Both the position numbers and the translations under genes were made by a program. The notes under the pieces are model-generated. The model did no database searches and was not told the origin of the DNA. It was given only the letters and a program-made list of their open reading frames with translations. Positions 1 to 5,483 of a DNA stretch of 12,345 nt are shown in pieces. How positions within the stretch are numbered: the stretch's first letter is position 1; every line of letters begins with the position of its first letter. The DNA comes from JAYENY01 sp964563465 (lineage in GTDB: Bacteria; Patescibacteriota; Minisyncoccia; Minisyncoccales; PEYH01): contig CAZLVZ010000014.1 in NCBI GenBank assembly GCA_964563465.1, positions 1 to 12,345 on the forward strand, given 5' to 3'.

Positions 1-2
1 CA

Positions 3-176
3 CCAGAAGAAATTCAAAAGAATATGGAAAAAGCAGTAGGGGAGCAATTAGCAAAAATATTTCCACCAGGTCTTTTTCTGAAATTATTGAATCTTGTCAG
101 TTGGTCTATTTTTGCATGGATTCTAATTATGGGTGGTGGTAAAATAGCTTTTTTAGGAATAAAAATGTTAAAATAG
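3..176 (+). CDS. C-terminal fragment of a small membrane protein (5'-truncated)
   Basis: The reading frame is open from the first complete codon (base 3) to TAG at 174-176, giving 57 residues, and it continues off the left edge. The first ~20 residues are charged and probably helical (EEIQKNMEKAVGEQLAKIF). The rest is hydrophobic and contains one or two membrane segments, with a small glycine run (MGGGK) and a basic end (KMLK). An internal ATG at 24 would give a 50-residue protein, but no SD stands before it, so a truncated longer gene is more likely. I do not recognise the family. The next gene's -35 box begins 2 bases after the stop. The holin-like gene at 879 is another small membrane protein nearby, which hints at a membrane or lysis module, but this is inference. 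Confidence 0.5.
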   Translation, partial: PEEIQKNMEKAVGEQLAKIFPPGLFLKLLNLVSWSIFAWILIMGGGKIAFLGIKMLK

Positions 177-177
177 T

Positions 178-206
178 TTGACGAAACAAGACATTTAAGG
201 TATAAT
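178..206 (+). promoter_or_regulatory. Sigma-70-type promoter for the two-gene unit at 272-821
   Basis: The -35 box TTGACG (178-183, 5 of 6 consensus) is followed by a 17-base spacer and a perfect -10 box TATAAT (201-206). Transcription would start near 212-214 and leave a leader of about 59 bases before the ATG at 272. This is the best promoter match in the window, and it starts directly after the stop codon of the preceding gene. Confidence 0.8.
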
Positions 207-261
207 TAGATTACTTTTAAGAACTTGTTGCACATTGAAAACAAAACAAAAAATTCCTAAA

Positions 262-267
262 AGGAGG
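262..267 (+). promoter_or_regulatory. Strong Shine-Dalgarno AGGAGG, possibly masked by a small hairpin
   Basis: AGGAGG sits 4 bases before the ATG at 272 and fixes that start. It is the strongest SD in the window. Just upstream, TCCT (255-258) can pair with AGGA (262-265) across an AAA loop, a 4-bp hairpin that could partly hide the SD. The SD itself is clear, while the hairpin is weak and may be chance. Confidence 0.75.
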
Positions 268-271
268 GACT

Positions 272-523
272 ATGAGTGGAACAGAATACGACATTAAGGT
301 GACAGAAAAAGGACCAAAAAAGGTGGAAGTTAATATTGAGATCGACAAAGGCAAATTTCCTCTATCAACACATTTAACACATTTTGCGTTTGAAGATATG
401 GGAATAGAAGGAGTGCAAATGTCCATGAGCGAAAAGAATGGACAATTTGTTCCTCTTGATGTTGTTGAACAGGCGAGGAAACTCGCTGCCAACATAATGT
501 TAGAAGAAAGGTTTAGGGAGTAA
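272..523 (+). CDS. Small soluble protein of unknown function, 83 aa
   Basis: I do not recognise this protein. It is charged, with no membrane segment, signal peptide or cysteine. Residues 5-28 look like two beta strands joined by a KGPKK turn (YDIKVTE, VEVNIEID). A middle part follows (LSTHLTHFAFEDMG, then VQMSMSEKNGQF). The C-terminus is an amphipathic helix (residues ~63-83, VVEQARKLAANIML), so the order is beta, then helix. The start is secured by the AGGAGG SD, and a consensus promoter stands upstream. The stop is one base before the ATG of the next gene, so the two are almost certainly co-translated and may act together. Strong expression signals suggest an abundant product. The coding potential is convincing, the function unknown. 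Confidence 0.8.
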   Translation: MSGTEYDIKVTEKGPKKVEVNIEIDKGKFPLSTHLTHFAFEDMGIEGVQMSMSEKNGQFVPLDVVEQARKLAANIMLEERFRE

Positions 524-524
524 G

Positions 525-821
525 ATGAGACAAGATTTTGAAGTAGAAAGTGTGGTTAAGTCAAACAATAGCATAAGGGTTGGAATAATTGTGTATAGAA
601 AATTTCAGCCCCCAGTCACGGTTGTATTTGAGAAAAGATGGAGCGAAGAGATTAGATACATCAGCGATATTTCTAGGGCAGACGGTTCTGGAATAAATGC
701 TCCAGTTCTTTCCCAGTCATGGTTAAAATATGCGAAGATATTCGCTATAACGGTCATCAAAGATAGACTCCAGAGAAGAGATAGGGATTTCTTTTGGGCA
801 ACTCAACCGAGGCTCTTCTAA
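525..821 (+). CDS. Small protein of unknown function, 98 aa, partner of the upstream gene
   Basis: No family is recognised. The protein is soluble and basic, with no cysteines. The N-terminal half reads as beta strands (FEVESVVKS, IRVGIIVYRKF, VTVVFEKRW). After a loop (SRADGSGINAP) comes a C-terminal helix (WLKYAKIFAITVIKDRLQRR). The beta-then-helix layout resembles its upstream neighbour, so the two could be distant paralogues. Translation starts from AGGGAG (515-520), which lies in the end of the upstream gene, one base after that gene's stop. The last codons and the stop lie inside an intrinsic terminator, so transcription ends with this gene. Confidence 0.78.
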   Translation: MRQDFEVESVVKSNNSIRVGIIVYRKFQPPVTVVFEKRWSEEIRYISDISRADGSGINAPVLSQSWLKYAKIFAITVIKDRLQRRDRDFFWATQPRLF

Positions 822-838
822 CGAAGAGCCCTTTTTTT
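811..838 (+). terminator. Rho-independent terminator with the stop codon in its loop
   Basis: GGCTCTTC (811-818) pairs perfectly with GAAGAGCC (823-830) around the 4-base loop TAAC (819-822). A C and seven Ts follow (832-838), with more Ts after a single G. The TAA stop of the preceding gene (819-821) is in the loop, so the left arm codes for its last residues. It closes the 178-838 transcription unit. Confidence 0.92.
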
Positions 839-878
839 GTTTTTTGAACAAAACATGATAAGATGATTGAACAATTAA

Positions 879-1187
879 ATGAAGAAAGTTATGGATTATT
901 TAATCATTTTAGTTGCTGGATTCGGAGGGGGAGTTATTCGGGGTTTGGTTGGCTATATTAAACATCAATTTGCGTATAAAAATGTGGGCTTTAATGTCCC
1001 GTATTTTTTTACAATGATGTTTCTTTCCGGAATTATTGGACTTTTAACTGCTGTAGCCATAAAGGAATTGGGTCAAGAAATAATTACTGTTGGATTTTCT
1101 TCCACAGTTGCCTTCATCGCAGGATACGCTGGAGGAGATTTCTTAGAAAATGTTTATAAAATAATTATTAAGAAGCCGGAGAAGTAA
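879..1187 (+). CDS. Small three-helix membrane protein, holin-like
   Basis: The 102-residue protein has three hydrophobic segments at about 6-26, 42-62 and 66-88. The first is glycine-rich (GFGGGVIRGLVG), and a short basic tail follows the last (KIIIKKPEK). Size, helix count and the GYAGGDFLENV segment after the last helix recall phage holins, which form lesions in the inner membrane. That is a resemblance in shape, not a secure family match. An in-frame TAA lies immediately before the ATG, so the start cannot be further upstream. No clear SD is present. The stop overlaps the next gene's ATG by one base (TAATG), so it is translationally coupled to the nuclease. Alternative: an unrelated small membrane protein of a mobile element. 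Confidence 0.72.
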   Translation: MKKVMDYLIILVAGFGGGVIRGLVGYIKHQFAYKNVGFNVPYFFTMMFLSGIIGLLTAVAIKELGQEIITVGFSSTVAFIAGYAGGDFLENVYKIIIKKPEK

Positions 1188-1969
1188 TGGATATAGAAAG
1201 ATTTAAGACACAAAATGGTTATGAAATTCAAGGAGCGTGGCTACCAAGAGTAACAAGCATTATTGGAGTAATTTCAAAACCGGGTCTTTTGAGATACTAT
1301 GCTAATCATAGTAATTTTATGGTTGCGCAAAATACATTAAACAATTTGGCAAGCTGGGGAACTTTAACTCATCAAGCAGTAGAAAAATTTTTAAAAGGTG
1401 AAAAATATAGAGCTGACGAGAAAATTTTGCCTTCACTTGGAGCGTTTAGGGATTGGCAAAGCAAAAATATTGTTAGAATTTTTGATCCTCAAAACGATGT
1501 AGAAAAAACTATTTTTGATTTAGATAATTCTTATGCAGGCACATTAGATATAGTTGCTGAAGTCAATGGCGTGTTAGGTGTTTTAGATATTAAAACTGGA
1601 AGCGGAATTTGGGATGAATATGGATTACAGTTAGCAGCATATATGAATGCCTACAACAAGTCAGCTCCAAAGAAAAAACAGGCTAAAGCTCGTTGGATTT
1701 TGCGTTTAGACCAATTTGAAGAGTGCTCAATTTGCAAAGCTAAAAGAAGAATTAAGAGTGGTAAGGCAAAGATTACTGGAGGAAAAAAGGATTGTGTTCA
1801 TCAATTTTCTCAAATCAGAGGGGTTTTTCAGTTCAAAGAATTGAAAGGTTTTAGACATGATGTAGAGGCGTTTTTGAGCGCTAAAAAATTGTGGGAATGG
1901 TGCAATAGAAATGTTCTCAAAGAAATAGAGAATTATCCCAACAATAATGGAAACCATACATTATTTTAA
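1187..1969 (+). CDS. PD-(D/E)XK nuclease of the RecB/Cas4-like superfamily, 260 aa
   Basis: This is a predicted metal-dependent DNA nuclease. The motifs run in family order: an N-terminal P-R-V-T-S-I-I segment (20-26) as in phage-type exonucleases, GTLTH with His62, GTLD with Asp121, DIK with Asp134 and Lys136, and QLAAY with Gln148 and Tyr152. The usual catalytic set is therefore intact. After the core there is CSIC (Cys180, Cys183), a lysine-rich stretch, and CVH (Cys203, His205). This CxxC-x19-CxH spacing suggests a zinc site. Fe-S members of this superfamily use four cysteines in other positions, so zinc is more likely here. GGAG (1178-1181) within the upstream gene is the probable SD, and the ATG overlaps that gene's stop by one base. 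Coupling to a holin-like gene suggests phage or mobile origin. Whether it serves phage recombination or host repair cannot be told. Confidence 0.82.
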   Translation: MDIERFKTQNGYEIQGAWLPRVTSIIGVISKPGLLRYYANHSNFMVAQNTLNNLASWGTLTHQAVEKFLKGEKYRADEKILPSLGAFRDWQSKNIVRIFDPQNDVEKTIFDLDNSYAGTLDIVAEVNGVLGVLDIKTGSGIWDEYGLQLAAYMNAYNKSAPKKKQAKARWILRLDQFEECSICKAKRRIKSGKAKITGGKKDCVHQFSQIRGVFQFKELKGFRHDVEAFLSAKKLWEWCNRNVLKEIENYPNNNGNHTLF

Positions 1970-1987
1970 AATTAATACATAGATACA

Positions 1988-2042
1988 TATGAAAAGAGAA
2001 GAAGCACTAATTTTACTTAAAGAAAATTTATCTAATATTAAT
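1988..2042 (+). repeat. Left copy of a 55-base exact duplication flanking the assembly gap
   Basis: These 55 bases are identical to 2143-2197. They hold the ATG (1989) and first 18 codons of the HD-domain gene, cut off by the N run. The left copy keeps the native upstream context: the nuclease stop is 19 bases before this ATG. Most simply, this is the overlapping end of one contig and not a second gene copy. Confidence 0.95.
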
Positions 2043-2142
2043 NNNNNNNNNNNNNNNNNNNNNNNNNNNNNNNNNNNNNNNNNNNNNNNNNNNNNNNNNN
2101 NNNNNNNNNNNNNNNNNNNNNNNNNNNNNNNNNNNNNNNNNN
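2043..2142. other. Scaffold gap, 100 N, probably not real
   Basis: Exactly 100 N is a common placeholder for a gap of unknown size. Because the 55 bases on each side are identical, the contigs most likely overlap directly. Removing 2043-2197 would then give continuous sequence, with the HD gene starting at 1989. Confidence 0.9.
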
Positions 2143-2197
2143 TATGAAAAGAGAAGAAGCACTAATTTTACTTAAAGAAAATTTATCTAATATTAAT
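2143..2197 (+). repeat. Right copy of the 55-base duplication
   Basis: Identical to 1988-2042, this copy begins one base before the ATG at 2144 and forms the true 5' end of the HD gene. The identity stops exactly where the left contig runs into N, as expected from two contig ends sharing an assembly overlap. Confidence 0.95.
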
Positions 2198-2698
2198 TTA
2201 CAAAAGCATTGTTTTGCCGTTGAGGCGATAATGCGAGCATTGGCCCAAAAATTTAATGGGAATATAGAAGAATGGGGCTTAGCTGGTCTTTTGCATGATA
2301 TTGATTATGAAAAGACAAAAGACAACCCCGACAAGCATTCTCTTGTTGGTGCGGAAATGTTAAAAGAAATAGGATTAAGCGATGAAATTACTGAAGCGGT
2401 AAAAACTCACAATGAAATTCATGGTATAAAACCTCAATCGTTGATGGCTAAAGCGTTATTTGTAGCTGATGCGATAAGCGGATTAATCGTAGCATCTACA
2501 TTAGTACTGCCATCTAAAGAAATTAAAGAATTAACTGTTGAAAATGTTTTACACCGATTCAAAGAGAAATCTTTTGCTCGCGGAGCCAATAGAGAAATTA
2601 TAATACAATGCAAGGAATTACTTGACTTATCTTTAGAGGAATTTATTGAAATTGCTTTGATTGCGATGAAAAAAATTAACCAGGAATTGGGATTATAA
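2144..2698 (+). CDS. HD-domain metal-dependent phosphohydrolase, 184 aa
   Basis: This is a compact HD-superfamily protein. The expected metal ligands are in order: His22 (KHCFAVEAI), the His51-Asp52 pair (LLHDID), His65, His89 (THN) and Asp109 (FVADAISG). The family hydrolyses phosphate esters, often nucleotides or cyclic nucleotides, but nothing here identifies the substrate. The whole protein is one HD domain plus a C-terminal helical part (from ~125), with no membrane or sensor domain, so it is probably cytoplasmic. No SD is seen. Once the gap is collapsed, the gene lies 19 bases after the nuclease stop and 28 bases before the EndoQ-like gene, which is compatible with co-transcription. It is often annotated only as an HD or HDIG domain protein. 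Confidence 0.85.
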   Translation: MKREEALILLKENLSNINLQKHCFAVEAIMRALAQKFNGNIEEWGLAGLLHDIDYEKTKDNPDKHSLVGAEMLKEIGLSDEITEAVKTHNEIHGIKPQSLMAKALFVADAISGLIVASTLVLPSKEIKELTVENVLHRFKEKSFARGANREIIIQCKELLDLSLEEFIEIALIAMKKINQELGL

Positions 2699-2726
2699 TT
2701 TTAATTTTAAATTAATTTTTTTTAAT

Positions 2727-3974
2727 ATGAATTTTATTGCTGATTTTCATATCCATTCTAAATATTCCCGTGCTACTTCTCCCACTGGTGATTTAAAGCA
2801 TCTCGCTGAATCAGCCCGAATAAAAGGAATCCAGGTTCTTGGAACTGGCGATTTTACTCATCCTCAATGGCAAAAAGAAATTAAAACAGAATTAGAACCA
2901 GCAGAGCAAGGGCTTTTTAGGTTTAAAAATCAAAAAGAGGGAATTCGTTTTATTTTAACTTCGGAAATTAGTTGTATTTATTCTAAAAATGGAAAAGTAA
3001 GGAAAATTCATCTTGTTATTTTCGCGCCATCAATGGATGCGGTAGAAAAAATTAGCAAAAAACTTTCTACCATTGGTAATCTAAAATCTGACGGAAGACC
3101 TATCCTTGGTTTAGATGCTAAAGAGTTGTTAAGAATTGTTTTAGAAGCAGACAAAAATTGTTTTTTCGTGCCAGCTCATATTTTAACGCCATGGTTTTCT
3201 GTCTTTGGTTCAAAATCTGGTTTTGATTCTTTGGAAGAGTGTTTTGAAGATTTAACAAAATATATTTTTGCATTAGAAACAGGACTTTCAGCAGACCCCG
3301 CTATGATTTGGAGAATTCTTGATGGCAGACGATTAGCATTAATCTCAAGTAGCGACGCGCATTCACCTAATAAGCTTGGCAGAGAAGCAAATGTTTTTGA
3401 TACGGACATGAACTATGATTCTATTATTAGTTCTATAAAAGAAAAGGATAAAAAAAGATTTTTATACACAATTGAATTTTTTCCACAAGAAGGGAAATAT
3501 CATTACGATGGTCACAGAAATTGCGATATAGTTTTGTCTCCAAAGGAATCAGCAAGATATAATAATGTTTGCCCTGTTTGTGGGAAGCCATTAACTTTGG
3601 GCGTGGCAAATAGGATTAGGCAATTGGCAGACAAGGATGTTGGCTTTGTTCCAGAAGATGCAATTCCGTTTAAAAGTTTAGTGCCCCTGAAAGAAATTAT
3701 CGCAGAAACTTTTGGTTGCGGTCCAGCAACAAAAAAAGTAGAAAAAGAATATCAAAAAATCATTCAGGCACTCCATAACGAATTTAATGTTTTGTTAAAT
3801 GTCTCAAAAGCAGAATTAGAATCTGTTACCTTGTCTGAAATTACAGAAGGCATAATGCGTGTTCGCGAAGGGAAGATAATTGTTGAACCGGGTTATGATG
3901 GAGTTTATGGAAAAGTTAGAATTTTTTCTTCAATAGAAAAGAAAAACATTATTAGACAAAAAAGCTTATTTTAA
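2727..3974 (+). CDS. EndoQ-like PHP-domain DNA repair endonuclease, 415 aa
   Basis: The protein matches the TIGR00375/Endonuclease Q family, which nicks DNA 5' of uracil, hypoxanthine, xanthine and abasic sites. PHP metal-site motifs are DFHIHS (6-11), GTGDFTHP (39-46), Glu80, His95, His151 and SSDAHS (208-213). The family signature GSKSGFDS is at 161-168. A zinc-site region follows, with Cys266 (HRNCD) and Cys282/Cys285 (CPVCG). A helical C-terminal part (from ~290) precedes a last segment ending in QKSLF (411-415). That ending resembles the bacterial beta-clamp motif QLxLF; the archaeal enzyme is known to work with PCNA. Length fits the family. No SD precedes the ATG. Members are frequently misnamed 'UvrD helicase', but no helicase motif is present. 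The family assignment is firm, the activity here inferred. Confidence 0.85.
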   Translation: MNFIADFHIHSKYSRATSPTGDLKHLAESARIKGIQVLGTGDFTHPQWQKEIKTELEPAEQGLFRFKNQKEGIRFILTSEISCIYSKNGKVRKIHLVIFAPSMDAVEKISKKLSTIGNLKSDGRPILGLDAKELLRIVLEADKNCFFVPAHILTPWFSVFGSKSGFDSLEECFEDLTKYIFALETGLSADPAMIWRILDGRRLALISSSDAHSPNKLGREANVFDTDMNYDSIISSIKEKDKKRFLYTIEFFPQEGKYHYDGHRNCDIVLSPKESARYNNVCPVCGKPLTLGVANRIRQLADKDVGFVPEDAIPFKSLVPLKEIIAETFGCGPATKKVEKEYQKIIQALHNEFNVLLNVSKAELESVTLSEITEGIMRVREGKIIVEPGYDGVYGKVRIFSSIEKKNIIRQKSLF

Positions 3975-3976
3975 CA

Positions 3977-4005
3977 TTGACTTAAAGGTATAAAAATTAT
4001 AAATT
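3977..4005 (+). promoter_or_regulatory. Candidate promoter for ftsZ and the downstream operon
   Basis: TTGACT (3977-3982) starts two bases after the EndoQ stop. The -10 is either TATAAA (3998-4003, 15-base spacer) or TAAATT (4000-4005, 17-base spacer). Transcription would start at about 4009-4012, only a few bases before the ATG at 4014, so the mRNA would be leaderless or nearly so. The surrounding sequence is AT-rich, so the -10 choice is uncertain. Confidence 0.5.
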
Positions 4006-4013
4006 GAATTAAT

Positions 4014-5477
4014 ATGGCAAAGGAAAAAATTAGCTTAAAAAAGAAGGTAAAGGGAAAGCCAAAGAAAAAGATATCTTCAAGTGCGAAAGGGGGAGCTTAT
4101 CAGCCAAAAATCGTAGTTATTGGAATTGGCGGAGGAGGTGGTTCTATTGTTGGAGAAATAGCTAAAAGTATTGGCAAAAAAGGAATTCCTCATTCCAATA
4201 GAGTAAATTTTATAATAGCTAATGTTGATTATCAAGCAATTAAAATAGCTCCCAAGAAAGCAGGAGTTTTTTATTTCGGACAAAAAATGACACATGGATT
4301 GGGATGTGGTATGAATGTTGCCTTAGGAGAGGAGTCGGCGCTTCGAGAAAAAAAGAGAATCACAAGATTGTTAAAAAAATATGACCTTTGCATATTAATT
4401 ACTTGTCTTGGCGGAGGAACTGGTTCGGGCGCTACTCCTATTTTCGCAGAAATTAGTAAAAATTTAGGAATTTTAACATTAGGAATTTGCACCTTACCAT
4501 TTGCTTTTGAGGGAAAAGAAAGAGCTAAAATCGCTAAAACATCCTTAGACAAAACAAAAGAAAAACTTAATTCTTTTATTATCATTCCCAATCAGAAAAT
4601 ATTTCGTATTATTGATCAAAAAACACCAATTCATAAATCTCTTTCTGCTATGAATAATATGTTGGTTCAAGGCATAGAGGGTCTGATCGAAACCCTTTAT
4701 TCTCCTGGTTTAATCAATCTCGATTTTTCTGATTTTAAAACAATATTAAATCAAGAGAGCGCATTAGCTTATCTTAATTCTCAAGAATTTAGTGGTTCTG
4801 ATCGGGCGGAAAAAACAGTAGAAATGACTCTTAATAATCCTTTAATCAATTACAATATCGCTGGCGCAAAAAGGATACTTTTTAATATTGCCGGGAATAA
4901 AGATATGAAAATGAGTGAGGTTGAGAGTATTAGTAGAGCAATCTCCAACTTTAATCCTCAAGCAAAAATTATTTTTGGAGTTTCTCACGATAATCATTAT
5001 AAAAATAAAATTAAAATTACCTTATTAGCAGTCGGATGTACGACAAACGAGGAACGCAAAGCCAAAATAATTAGACAAGAAAAAATTAAGCAACAGAAGG
5101 AAGAGGAAAAACAGCAAGAAGAACGAGATAGAATCAGGGCAGAAAAAATTAAAAAGAAACTTCAAGAAGAACAAAGATTAGAATTTTTAAGAGAGAAACA
5201 AGTGGCCTTAGAAGAGAAGCAGATTCAAAATGAAAAGAAGAAAGCTAAACTAAAATTAGATAAAAAGATAGAGGAAGAATCAGAGAAAAAAGAAAAAAAG
5301 AAAATAATTACGAAGAAAGCTTCTCCAAAGAAAACACAAAAAATTATTAAGAAAACAACCGTTAGACGCAACGCTCTTGATTTGCACAAAAAAGTCCAAG
5401 AAGATGAACAAAAAATGTTAGAAGAAGAAAGTAAATGGGATGTTCCCGCATTTTTAAGAGGAAATAATAATTCATAA
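4014..5477 (+). CDS. ftsZ: FtsZ cell-division GTPase with charged coiled-coil linker, 487 aa
   Basis: FtsZ polymerises with GTP at mid-cell and recruits the division machinery. The GTPase domain (about 31-342) has the glycine-rich loop IGIGGGGGS (36-44), NVD (70-72), GLGCG (95-99), tubulin signature GGGTGSG (133-139) and the catalytic T7 loop NLDFSD (235-240), so it should hydrolyse GTP. It differs from usual FtsZ at both ends. A lysine-rich extension covers residues 1-25. The linker (~344-470) is a long Lys/Glu/Gln-rich stretch, predicted helical or coiled coil, in place of a short disordered linker. The C-terminal peptide WDVPAFLR (475-482) is kept; in other bacteria this binds FtsA, ZipA and other partners. 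Length exceeds the usual ~380-400. No SD precedes the ATG. It heads a tight gene run, with galU 6 bases downstream. Confidence 0.9.
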   Translation: MAKEKISLKKKVKGKPKKKISSSAKGGAYQPKIVVIGIGGGGGSIVGEIAKSIGKKGIPHSNRVNFIIANVDYQAIKIAPKKAGVFYFGQKMTHGLGCGMNVALGEESALREKKRITRLLKKYDLCILITCLGGGTGSGATPIFAEISKNLGILTLGICTLPFAFEGKERAKIAKTSLDKTKEKLNSFIIIPNQKIFRIIDQKTPIHKSLSAMNNMLVQGIEGLIETLYSPGLINLDFSDFKTILNQESALAYLNSQEFSGSDRAEKTVEMTLNNPLINYNIAGAKRILFNIAGNKDMKMSEVESISRAISNFNPQAKIIFGVSHDNHYKNKIKITLLAVGCTTNEERKAKIIRQEKIKQQKEEEKQQEERDRIRAEKIKKKLQEEQRLEFLREKQVALEEKQIQNEKKKAKLKLDKKIEEESEKKEKKKIITKKASPKKTQKIIKKTTVRRNALDLHKKVQEDEQKMLEEESKWDVPAFLRGNNNS

Positions 5478-5483
5478 TTAATT

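Noticed and set aside
844..864. Promoter for the holin-like gene (TTGTTT/TAAGAT)
   Set aside because: Both boxes match poorly and lie in the terminator's T-rich tail; possible, but not supportable.
1931..1969. C-terminal HTLF of the PD-(D/E)XK nuclease as a beta-clamp motif
   Set aside because: The key glutamine is missing; only the LF end matches, so it is much weaker than QKSLF of the EndoQ-like protein.
1988..2197. The 55-base duplication as a mobile-element target duplication or att site pair
   Set aside because: The copies flank only a 100-N placeholder and end exactly at it; an assembly overlap explains everything without any element.
2694..2699. TATAAT as the -10 box of a promoter for the EndoQ-like gene
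   Set aside because: No -35 box at 15-19 bases; in this AT-rich sequence a lone TATAAT is expected by chance.
2727..3974. UvrD-type helicase annotation
   Set aside because: Homologues often carry this name, but there is no Walker A or other helicase motif; the PHP and zinc motifs point to EndoQ.
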